Origin: Anaerolineae bacterium
Lineage (GTDB): Bacteria; Chloroflexota; Anaerolineae; Aggregatilineales; UBA2796
DNA: 5,009 bases
Direction: 5' to 3'
NCBI GenBank assembly: GCA_020851855.1
Contig: JADZBY010000276.1
Coordinates: 1-5,009 of the forward strand
Positions 1 to 5,009 of this stretch are shown here, piece by piece; position 1 is the first letter of the stretch; every line of letters begins with the position of its first letter. A program made the position numbers and the translations under genes. Under the pieces are notes generated by a model that was not told where the DNA came from, searched no databases, and saw only the letters and a list, made by a program, of their open reading frames with translations.

Positions 1-541
1 CGGCCTGCTGACCCTGATCATAATACAGGTTGGCCAGCAGCCTGTAGGTTGGGCCATACTCCGGCGTCAGGTGGATGGCCTGCAGGTAATCCGCCGCCGC
101 CTGCTCGGCGTTGGCCAGCGCCTCGTAGCAGTACCCACGGGCCTCGAACGCCGCCGCGTACTCCGGCAGCAGCCGGATGGCTTCGTCAAAGCGGGCGATG
201 GCCCGTCCCCACTCGTCGCGCACCAGGTGGAAGAGTCCCATCTTGTACTCGACAATCGCCGGGTGGTAGAAGTCGCCCTCACCGTCGATCTGCCAGGGCG
301 TTTGCGCCTGTGCGGCAGCCAGGGGCATGAGCAGCAGCGCCATCAACGCCGCGAAGATCGCGATCCTGAGCCAGTTTCGGCGCTTGGCGTCCTTGTTCCC
401 ACGCGCCTTACGGGCCGAGTGCACCGCCCGGTTCTGCGCGTCCTGCGCCATGAGCCGGTCGCGGTGTGCTTTGGCCAGGAAATAATCCGCCGTCTCGCTC
501 GTCAGTTGAACCGTCTTGCTCTCGAAAGCGCTGGCGTTCAT
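1..541 (-). CDS. Membrane-anchored or secreted TPR-repeat protein, 5' part only
   Basis: This is the first 180 codons of an open frame that leaves the window at its left edge with no stop. The ATG at 541-539 follows an AGGGGG Shine-Dalgarno sequence with 4 nt spacing. The protein begins MNASAFESKT. Residues 1-55 are hydrophilic and become basic towards the end (ARKARGNKDAKRR). Residues 57-79 are a single hydrophobic segment ending AAAQAQ, which could be a signal anchor or a signal peptide with a long n-region. Tetratricopeptide repeats follow: TPR1 at about 95-128 (G102, A114, F118, A121, P126), TPR2 at about 129-162 (G136, Y139, A148, Y152, A155, P160), and the start of TPR3 from 163. TPRs are protein-protein scaffolds, so the product probably exposes a TPR domain outside the membrane. 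Partner and function are unknown. It lies 195 bp downstream of the kinase gene on the same strand. The frame is well supported by the TPR consensus; the full length is not visible. Confidence 0.87.
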   Translation of the reverse strand, partial: MNASAFESKTVQLTSETADYFLAKAHRDRLMAQDAQNRAVHSARKARGNKDAKRRNWLRIAIFAALMALLLMPLAAAQAQTPWQIDGEGDFYHPAIVEYKMGLFHLVRDEWGRAIARFDEAIRLLPEYAAAFEARGYCYEALANAEQAAADYLQAIHLTPEYGPTYRLLANLYYDQGQQA

Positions 542-545
542 CGTG

Positions 546-551
546 CCCCCT
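546..551 (-). promoter_or_regulatory. Shine-Dalgarno sequence of the TPR gene
   Basis: On the minus strand AGGGGG ends 4 nt before the ATG at 541. It decides the start. An in-frame GTG lies 14 codons further upstream but has no purine-rich sequence in front of it. Confidence 0.6.
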
Positions 552-596
552 GTCGTTCGCGCGTCCGTTGATGACCTCACGGTACGACACGGGTGA

Positions 597-613
597 GGGG
601 AAGCGCTTCTCCC
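597..613. promoter_or_regulatory. Palindromic, operator-like site upstream of the TPR gene
   Basis: GAAGCGCTTC at 600-609 is a perfect 10-bp palindrome. Its flanks are near-symmetrical (GGG on the left, TCCC on the right). With no loop it cannot form a normal hairpin, so a site for a dimeric DNA-binding protein is the simpler reading. It lies about 60 bp upstream of the TPR start codon. No regulator is known for it. Confidence 0.35.
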
Positions 614-615
614 AA

Positions 616-647
616 GTGGGTGGAATCTGGGGGGAATGTGGGTGGAA
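616..647. promoter_or_regulatory. Two direct repeats of GTGGGTGGAA, 22 bp apart
   Basis: GTGGGTGGAA occurs at 616-625 and again, identically, at 638-647; both copies have AA just upstream. The 22-bp period is two turns of B-DNA, so both copies face the same side of the helix. That is typical of tandem binding sites for response regulators and other activators. The pair lies 75-106 bp upstream of the TPR gene start, where an activator site could be. No convincing -10/-35 pair was found next to it, which would suit an activated promoter. The function is inferred. Confidence 0.42.
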
Positions 648-650
648 ACC

Positions 651-668
651 GAAAAGCGGCAGAAAAGC
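651..668. repeat. Two direct repeats of GAAAAGC, 11 bp apart
   Basis: GAAAAGC lies at 651-657 and 662-668, with a period of about one helical turn. It directly adjoins the 22-bp-spaced GTGGGTGGAA pair. It may be part of the same control region or chance in a small A-rich patch. Confidence 0.28.
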
Positions 669-670
669 AC

Positions 671-690
671 GAATAGGGGCGCTCTGCCCC
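671..690 (-). terminator. Weak terminator-like hairpin downstream of the kinase gene
   Basis: Read on the minus strand, GGGGC (690-686), a 5-nt loop AGAGC and GCCCC (680-676) form a 5-bp GC stem about 46 bp after the kinase stop codon. The following bases TATTCG contain only three T residues, so the U-tract is poor. This could be a weak intrinsic terminator or a 3'-end stabilising hairpin. Its position supports separate transcription of the TPR gene, but the call is tentative. Confidence 0.3.
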
Positions 691-736
691 CCGACGATTG
701 CCCTATGAAGTTGAGGAGAAACGGGCAGTTAACCGG

Positions 737-3700
737 CTACCCGTCGATCTGCTCGTCGCCTGGGGCGTCAAAGACGGGCAAGGAGAAGCTGAACTGGCTG
801 CCTTGACCCACATCGCTCTGTACCCAGATGCGCCCGCCCATCATCTCGACCAGCTTGCGGGCGATGGCCAATCCCAGGCCTGTGCCGCCGAACTCGCGCG
901 TGGTCGAGCCGTCCGCCTGCCGGAACTCGTCAAAGATGATGTGCTGGTCTTCGGGCCGGATGCCGATGCCGGTATCGGCCACCGTCGTCCACACTTCGCG
1001 CAGCGCCGCTTCCGGGGCGAGCCGGATCGACACCGTGACGCTGCCGTGCCGGGTGAACTTGAGCGCGTTGCTCAACAGGTTGGTGAGGATTTGCTGGACG
1101 CGCTTCACGTCGCCGCGCACAGGCGGCAGCCGCGCCGGCGCTTGCAGGCGCAAGCTGATTCCACGATCCACCGCCTGCGCTTCCACATTTTCCAGGCACA
1201 CGGCGGCTTCGTGTTCCACCTGAAGCGGCTCCAGCATCAACTCCATCTTCCCGGCGTCGATCTTGGCGATGTCGAGCAGGTCATCGATGAGCAGCAGCAG
1301 GTTGCGCCCGTTGCGCAGGATGCGTTCAATGCGGTCGCGTTGTTTGTCGGTGAGCGGCCCATAGATGCTCTGGAGCAGCATGTCGCTGTAGCCGATCACG
1401 CTGTTCATCGGCGTGCGCAACTCGTGGCTGACGCGCGCCAGAAACTCGCTCTTGAGCCGGTTGGCGTTGGCCAGCTCGACGGCGCGCTCTTCCAGCGCCT
1501 CGAACAGGTTCGCGTTCTCCAGCGCGATGGCCGCGTGCGCGCCGAAGAGCATGGCCAACTCGCGGTTCTCTTCGGTGAAGATCAGCGGCTCACCGATCCC
1601 ATACAGGGCGAGCAGGCCAAGTTGCTGCCCTCCTTTGATCAGCGGGATAACGATGACCGTCTGCACCCTTTCTTCGACGATGACCGGGTTCTGATCGGGA
1701 TCGGACGATTCCAGGTTGGCGGACTGGTCGAGCACGACGATGTCGTTCACCTCGCGCACACGGATACGCCGCTCGCGGATGTAACGCTCAGACAGGCCGA
1801 CCGAGGCGCGAATGGCGTAATAGGCGCTGCCCGGCTCGCGCCGCATCAGGCTGACGGCGTCCACGTTGAAGATGTCCGCCGCCTCGCGCACGATGGTATT
1901 CAGCAGGACGGACGCCCGCAATTGCCCGGCGATGCTCCGGCTGCTGGCCTGAAGCTTCTCCAGGCGCTTCAACCGGCTCTGTTCACGCTCGTGAAAGCTG
2001 ATCGTATCGTAGGCGATGCCGCCCTGGTTGGCCAGCGCTTCGAGAAAGCTGAGTGTGGGCATGTCAAACACGCGGGTGACCGAGCCGGCGGCGACCTCGA
2101 TCACGCCGATCAGGTCGTGGTGGCGGCGCATGATCGGCACGAGCACCACCGCGCCCGGCAGGCTGCGGAAATAGCTCGCCAGCGGCCCCAGCCCCAGTTG
2201 CGACGCGGCGTTGATTTGCAGCGAGCGGCCCTGTTCCAGGATGGCGTACACCGTGCGCTCGGCGTCCGGGTGTGCGGCCAGGTAACTCAGGAGCGACGGC
2301 GGCGGCACGGGCAGGCGGTCCGGCTGCGCGCTGGCCCGGAGCGGGCGGTCGCCGGTCATCAGGATGTGCACCGCTTCGGCGTCGTCCAGCGCGTACAGAA
2401 TCTCGGCGGCAAGCTGGTTGATGAGCGACGCCGTATCGCCCATGATGCTCAAGCCCACAGCCACGCGGCGCAAGAGGCCCTGTTCTTTCGCCTGACGCCG
2501 GGCCTGGCGGTACAGGCGCGCGTTTTCGATGGCGATGGCGGCCTGGGCGGTCAGCGTTTGGGCGAGGCGCAGGTCTTCGCCGCTGAAACTGCGCGATGGG
2601 CGCGTCTCGATCCACACCACGCAGCCGACCACGCGGTCGCGCGCGATCATGGGCAGGATCAACTGCGCGGCGATGCCCGCCTCGCCCAGCGCCAGCCGCT
2701 CCCGGTCGGGCAGAGTCGGGTTGTCCTGGCGGCGGATGACCTGGCGGCGGCTGCGGATGGCCTGGATGACGGCGGCTTGCTCGCGCTCGTCCAGCGGCCT
2801 GCCGGGCTGGGCAATATCCGGCAGCGCGGCCCCGGCCACATCCGCCGAGCGGTACACGGCCTCGACGGCGATCTGGCCGCTCTCCGGCTCGTGGCTGATC
2901 AGCAGGCACAACCCGGCGTCCAGCGCGCGCGCCATGTGCTTGACCGCCGTGCCGACCAGCTCGCGGTAGTCGAGGATCGAGGACAGGTCCTGCCCGATCT
3001 GGTGCACGATGCCTTGTTCGAGCAAACGCCGCCGCGCCTGGTCCCACAGCCGCGCGTTTTCGATGGCCACCGACACCTGCGCGCCGAGCGTCTCCAGGGC
3101 AAGGCACTCCGCACGGGAATAAGCGCCGCCGCGATCCGAGATGACGTGCAGCGTGCCGATGGTGCGCGCGCCGATGCGCAGCGGCACGGCCAGTACGCTG
3201 CCCGCATCCTGGCTGACGCAACGCACCTCGCCCGTACGGATGACCTGGCCAAGCACATCGTCGTCGAGCGGCATGGCGTGTCCTTCGGCCAAACTATCCG
3301 CAGGCGACGCGGCGAACGACGCGGCGACGGTCAGGTGCTGGCCGGCCTCGTCCAGGAGCGCGAGATGGACCGTTTCGTAGGCGAACTGGTCATGAATGGC
3401 GCGCACCACACGCCGCGCCAGGTCCGACAGGCTCAGCGTGGCAGTCAGGCCGCGGCTGATCTGGTTCACCAGCGCCATCAGGTCGGCGCGCTCGCGCTCG
3501 GCGGTGAAGAGCTGCGCGTTTTCCAGCCGGGCCGCCACCGGCGAGGCGATGGCGCGCAGCAGGCCGAGATGCCCGGCCTCAAAATCGCCGCCGCGTCGGT
3601 TGGTGAGCGCCAGCACGCCCAGGCGGCGGCTGCGCCCTTCGAGCGGGCAGGCCATCGCCGTGCGCCAGCCCGAATCGGCCCCATCCGGAGCCAACGCGCC

Positions 3701-4522
3701 ACGAAACGGCTCGCCGGTGTGCTGCACGTCGGCCAGGAAATGTGCACTGTCCAGCGAGATGGGCGAAAGGGGGAGCGACGGCGAATCATCCGCCGCACCG
3801 CGAGACGCCATGCGCAGCGTGAGCACGTCTTGTGTCCCGTCGCGCCCGGCGACCCAGATCGCCGCTTCTTCGGCGTCCAGCAGCTCCGCCGCCCGGTCCA
3901 GGACGTGCCTCAGCATGTCGTCCAGGTCGAGCGCATCGTTGGTCAATGCCACGATGTCCAGCAGCGCCGTGGTTTCCGCCAGGCGGTCCTGAGCGCTTTG
4001 CAACAGAGCACGGTTGTCGATGCTCAGCGCGATGGAATCGAGGAACGAGGCGGCTTTTTCGGCATCAGTGGGCGAAAAACGTGCGCCGGGCCGCAGGTGG
4101 AGCAGAAAGACGCCGCCAAAACGCTTGCCGCGCGCGGTGAGCGGCATGGCCAGCAGGGCATGCACGCCGAACTCCGGGATGATGGCGGTGGGCGGCTGGG
4201 CAAGCGCCTGGGCATCGTTCAGGATGACCGTCTCGCCGGTGCGCACCAGCTCGCCGGTCAGTTCCGGCAGGCCGGTCGGGCGACGGCGGCGGGACAGGAA
4301 ATCGTCGGCGTCAATGCCCGCGGCGGCCAGCCGGCGCGTGGTATTCCGGGCGGCGTCCCACAGCGTGACCGCGCAGGCGTCCGCGCCGACCAACTTCGCC
4401 AGATAGCCGGCCATCTGCGGCAGCAGCACGTCGAGCGGCTCGTCGGACGCGGCCAGCCGGCTGACTTCCTGGCGCAGCGCCGCCTCGTGGGTGAGTTCAG
4501 GGGTTGGGAGCACATCGCTCAT
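737..4522 (-). CDS. Soluble sensor histidine kinase with six tandem GAF-like domains
   Basis: A 1261-residue cytoplasmic two-component kinase. GAF-like modules lie at about 28-172, 192-337, 358-495, 511-672, 690-843 and 866-1005. Several end in the same linker-helix signature (AIENARLWDQ, AIENARLYRQ, ALENANLFEA). HisKA follows from about 1021: the H-box SHELRTP has the phospho-acceptor His1033, and E1034/T1037 fit the ExxT phosphatase motif. HATPase_c shows N-box NLLSNALKFT (N1148, N1152), G1 DTGIGI (D1183), F-box IFDEF and G2 GGTGLGLAI (1212-1220), so all catalytic boxes are intact. There is no transmembrane segment, PAS, receiver or HPt domain. No Cys-His pair of the bilin-binding type was seen, so ligands are unknown. 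The ATG at 4522 is supported by an in-frame TGA three codons upstream; the only SD-like sequence is AAGG, 12 nt away. No cognate response regulator is in the window. The 3' end is TAG at 739-737. Confidence 0.97.
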   Translation of the reverse strand: MSDVLPTPELTHEAALRQEVSRLAASDEPLDVLLPQMAGYLAKLVGADACAVTLWDAARNTTRRLAAAGIDADDFLSRRRRPTGLPELTGELVRTGETVILNDAQALAQPPTAIIPEFGVHALLAMPLTARGKRFGGVFLLHLRPGARFSPTDAEKAASFLDSIALSIDNRALLQSAQDRLAETTALLDIVALTNDALDLDDMLRHVLDRAAELLDAEEAAIWVAGRDGTQDVLTLRMASRGAADDSPSLPLSPISLDSAHFLADVQHTGEPFRGALAPDGADSGWRTAMACPLEGRSRRLGVLALTNRRGGDFEAGHLGLLRAIASPVAARLENAQLFTAERERADLMALVNQISRGLTATLSLSDLARRVVRAIHDQFAYETVHLALLDEAGQHLTVAASFAASPADSLAEGHAMPLDDDVLGQVIRTGEVRCVSQDAGSVLAVPLRIGARTIGTLHVISDRGGAYSRAECLALETLGAQVSVAIENARLWDQARRRLLEQGIVHQIGQDLSSILDYRELVGTAVKHMARALDAGLCLLISHEPESGQIAVEAVYRSADVAGAALPDIAQPGRPLDEREQAAVIQAIRSRRQVIRRQDNPTLPDRERLALGEAGIAAQLILPMIARDRVVGCVVWIETRPSRSFSGEDLRLAQTLTAQAAIAIENARLYRQARRQAKEQGLLRRVAVGLSIMGDTASLINQLAAEILYALDDAEAVHILMTGDRPLRASAQPDRLPVPPPSLLSYLAAHPDAERTVYAILEQGRSLQINAASQLGLGPLASYFRSLPGAVVLVPIMRRHHDLIGVIEVAAGSVTRVFDMPTLSFLEALANQGGIAYDTISFHEREQSRLKRLEKLQASSRSIAGQLRASVLLNTIVREAADIFNVDAVSLMRREPGSAYYAIRASVGLSERYIRERRIRVREVNDIVVLDQSANLESSDPDQNPVIVEERVQTVIVIPLIKGGQQLGLLALYGIGEPLIFTEENRELAMLFGAHAAIALENANLFEALEERAVELANANRLKSEFLARVSHELRTPMNSVIGYSDMLLQSIYGPLTDKQRDRIERILRNGRNLLLLIDDLLDIAKIDAGKMELMLEPLQVEHEAAVCLENVEAQAVDRGISLRLQAPARLPPVRGDVKRVQQILTNLLSNALKFTRHGSVTVSIRLAPEAALREVWTTVADTGIGIRPEDQHIIFDEFRQADGSTTREFGGTGLGLAIARKLVEMMGGRIWVQSDVGQGSQFSFSLPVFDAPGDEQIDG

Positions 4523-4538
4523 GGCCGATCAGAACCTT

Positions 4539-4560
4539 GCCGGGCAACTGAGCCGGGCAA
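4539..4560. promoter_or_regulatory. Direct repeats of GCCGGGCAA in the kinase leader
   Basis: GCCGGGCAA occurs at 4539-4547 and 4552-4560 with a 13-bp period. A partial third copy, GCCGGGC, lies at 4567-4573 inside the adjacent hairpin. The first copy also forms the short dyad TTGCC-G-GGCAA (4537-4547). These sites lie 17-51 bp upstream of the kinase ATG, between the candidate start of transcription and the ribosome binding region. They could be an operator or a leader structure. No binding protein can be named. Confidence 0.3.
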
Positions 4561-4561
4561 C

Positions 4562-4584
4562 AAAAGGCCGGGCGCACCCGGCCT
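4562..4584 (-). terminator. Intrinsic terminator on the kinase strand, just upstream of the kinase
   Basis: Read on the minus strand, AGGCCGGG (4584-4577), the tetraloop TGCG and CCCGGCCT (4572-4565) make a perfect 8-bp GC-rich stem. It is followed at once by more T residues, giving TTTT then G and TT. On the plus strand there is no T-run, so the terminator works on minus-strand transcripts only. It would stop transcripts arriving from beyond the right edge of the window before they reach the kinase gene. It could instead be an attenuator, but only if a promoter lies further upstream. Confidence 0.65.
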
Positions 4585-4611
4585 GATACGAACGAAAGAC
4601 CACTTGGGCAA
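4583..4611 (-). promoter_or_regulatory. Candidate sigma-70-type promoter of the kinase gene
   Basis: On the minus strand a -35-like TTGCCC (4611-4606) is separated by exactly 17 bp from a -10-like TATCAG (4588-4583). Each box matches the consensus at four of six bases. It lies in the only relatively AT-rich stretch upstream of the kinase. The start of transcription would be near 4576, giving a leader of roughly 50 nt. Because the start would fall in the loop of the terminator hairpin, transcripts from this promoter could not form that hairpin. Confidence 0.38.
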
Positions 4612-4621
4612 GGGACGAGGC

Positions 4622-4679
4622 GGACAACGCAGGCGTTGTCCCTACGGCGACCGGTGCAGGGACGCGGCCTACCTCGTCC
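4622..4679. repeat. Repeat core, unit 1
   Basis: The left palindrome at 4622-4641 is perfect (GGACAACGC-AG-GCGTTGTCC). The right palindrome at 4660-4679 is degraded: C replaces A at its position 6 and A replaces G at position 12, each breaking a pair. The middle has GTGCAGGG where the other units have GTGTAGGG. It is preceded by GGGACGAGGC, which looks like half of a right palindrome and may be the remnant of a truncated earlier unit. Confidence 0.88.
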
Positions 4680-4727
4680 GCATCGGCGCGCCCTCTCCCG
4701 CCTATCCCAAATGAGAGGCGACAGGGC

Positions 4728-4785
4728 GGACAACGCAGGCGTTGTCCCTACGGCGACCGGTGTAGGGACGAGGCCTGCCTCGTCC
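4728..4785. repeat. Repeat core, unit 2 (most intact)
   Basis: Both palindromes are perfect 9-bp stems with 2-bp centres: GGACAACGC-AG-GCGTTGTCC at 4728-4747 and GGACGAGGC-CT-GCCTCGTCC at 4766-4785. Between them, GTCCCTAC (4744-4751) and GTAGGGAC (4762-4769) form an alternative perfect 8-bp stem with a 10-nt loop. Confidence 0.9.
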
Positions 4786-4829
4786 GCATCGGCGCGCCCT
4801 CTCCCGCCCCGAATGAGAGGCGACGAGGC

Positions 4830-4887
4830 GGACAATGCAGGCGTTGTCCCTACGGCAACCGGTGTAGGGACGAGGCCTGCCTCGTCC
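4830..4887. repeat. Repeat core, unit 3
   Basis: The left palindrome (4830-4849) has one C-to-T change, giving GGACAATGC; this leaves a G-U wobble in a plus-strand transcript but a mismatch on the minus strand. The right palindrome (4868-4887) is perfect. The linker has GGCAACC instead of GGCGACC. The following spacer begins GTCTCACGCC and differs from the other spacers. Confidence 0.88.
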
Positions 4888-4926
4888 GTCTCACGCCTTC
4901 ACGCGCCGAATGAGAGGCGACAGGGC

Positions 4927-4984
4927 GGACAACGCAGGCGTTGTCCCTACGGCGACCGGTGTAGGGACGCGGCCTACCTCGTGC
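4927..4984. repeat. Repeat core, unit 4
   Basis: The left palindrome (4927-4946) is perfect. The right one (4965-4984) carries the same two pair-breaking changes as unit 1 plus a further C-to-G near its end (CTCGTGC). Its spacer is cut off at the window edge. Confidence 0.87.
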
Positions 4985-5009
4985 GCATCGGCGCGCCCTC
5001 TCTCGCCTA

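Larger units (their letters stand above)
4614..5009. repeat. Array of four double-palindrome repeat units, continuing off the right edge
   Basis: Four near-identical units begin at 4622, 4728, 4830 and 4927, so the periods are 106, 102 and 97 bp. Each has a 58-bp core of two 20-bp palindromes joined by 18 bp, then a 39-48-bp spacer. The spacers are also related: three of the four start GCATCGGCGCGCCCTCTC (the third unit's spacer starts differently), and the three complete ones share ATGAGAGGCGAC near their end. All four units point the same way. The region has no convincing gene, since reading frames across it merely translate the repeat. It resembles REP/BIME-like or MITE-like intergenic repeats. 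It is not a CRISPR, because spacers are related to one another and repeats are too long and diverged. The last unit's spacer is cut by the window end. Confidence 0.9.

Noticed and set aside
71..571. A 166-residue plus-strand open frame opposite the TPR gene
   Set aside because: The minus-strand frame here matches the TPR consensus over two full repeats with a hydrophobic segment before them. The plus-strand frame has no recognisable features and comes from GC-rich codon bias.
571..598. Hairpin CCTCAC-N12-GTGAGG in the TPR gene leader
   Set aside because: A 6-bp stem with a 12-nt loop is expected by chance in GC-rich DNA, and there is no supporting T-run or known riboswitch motif.
2064..3221. 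A 385-residue minus-strand open frame inside the kinase gene
   Set aside because: It is an out-of-frame reading of kinase GAF-coding sequence with an Arg/Pro/Ala/Gly-rich composition typical of shifted GC-rich frames.
737..4522. Phytochrome or cyanobacteriochrome identity for the kinase
   Set aside because: No PHY domain or bilin-type Cys-His pair is visible in any of the GAF-like domains; their few Cys residues are scattered.
698..4714. A 1338-residue open frame on the plus strand
   Set aside because: It is the exact-register complement of the kinase, which has all catalytic motifs in order. The antisense product is rich in Arg, His, Gln and Ala, shows no recognisable domain, starts at a TTG and ends inside the repeat array.
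4497..4835. A 112-residue minus-strand open frame overlapping the kinase start and the repeats
   Set aside because: Most of its length translates the palindromic repeat units, and it overlaps the kinase start codon in another frame. There is no independent sign of coding.
4614..5009. CRISPR array
   Set aside because: The repeat unit is far longer than CRISPR repeats, is internally made of two palindromes and varies between copies, and the spacers are related to one another.

Overview
The window is GC-rich bacterial DNA carrying two genes, both on the minus strand, plus a repeat array. The best guess at the host is a member of the Chloroflexota (Anaerolineae-like) or a similar GC-rich environmental bacterium. 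This rests on three things: a very long soluble sensor kinase built from many stacked GAF domains, a membrane-anchored TPR protein, and intergenic palindromes of the type GTAGGGAC..GTCCCTAC. The phylum is inferred from gene style only, because no marker gene is present.

Layout, in plus-strand order. Positions 1-541 hold the 5' part of a minus-strand gene for a TPR protein with one N-terminal hydrophobic segment; it runs off the left edge. Positions 542-736 are a 195-bp intergenic region with a Shine-Dalgarno sequence, a 10-bp palindrome, two sets of helically phased direct repeats and a weak terminator-like hairpin. Positions 737-4522 encode a 1261-residue histidine kinase with six successive GAF-like domains followed by HisKA and HATPase_c, and no transmembrane or receiver domain. 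Positions 4523-4611 are the kinase leader, with short direct repeats, a strong intrinsic-terminator hairpin facing the kinase gene, and a candidate sigma-70 promoter overlapping that hairpin. Positions 4612-5009 contain no gene. They hold four copies of a 58-bp double-palindrome element at 97-106-bp intervals, and the array continues past the right edge.

How the parts may work together: the kinase is a cytoplasmic integrator of up to six inputs that autophosphorylates on His1033. Its response regulator is not in the window, so it is an orphan here. The TPR gene lies downstream on the same strand but is separated by 195 bp with its own operator-like repeats, so it is probably transcribed separately. 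A regulatory link between the two is possible but is not shown by the sequence.

The most interesting non-coding signal is the 4.6-5.0 kb array. Each unit pairs two related palindromes whose arms differ at matching positions on both sides, and a third stem between them competes with both. It resembles a REP/BIME-like or MITE-like repeat family rather than a coding or CRISPR locus.
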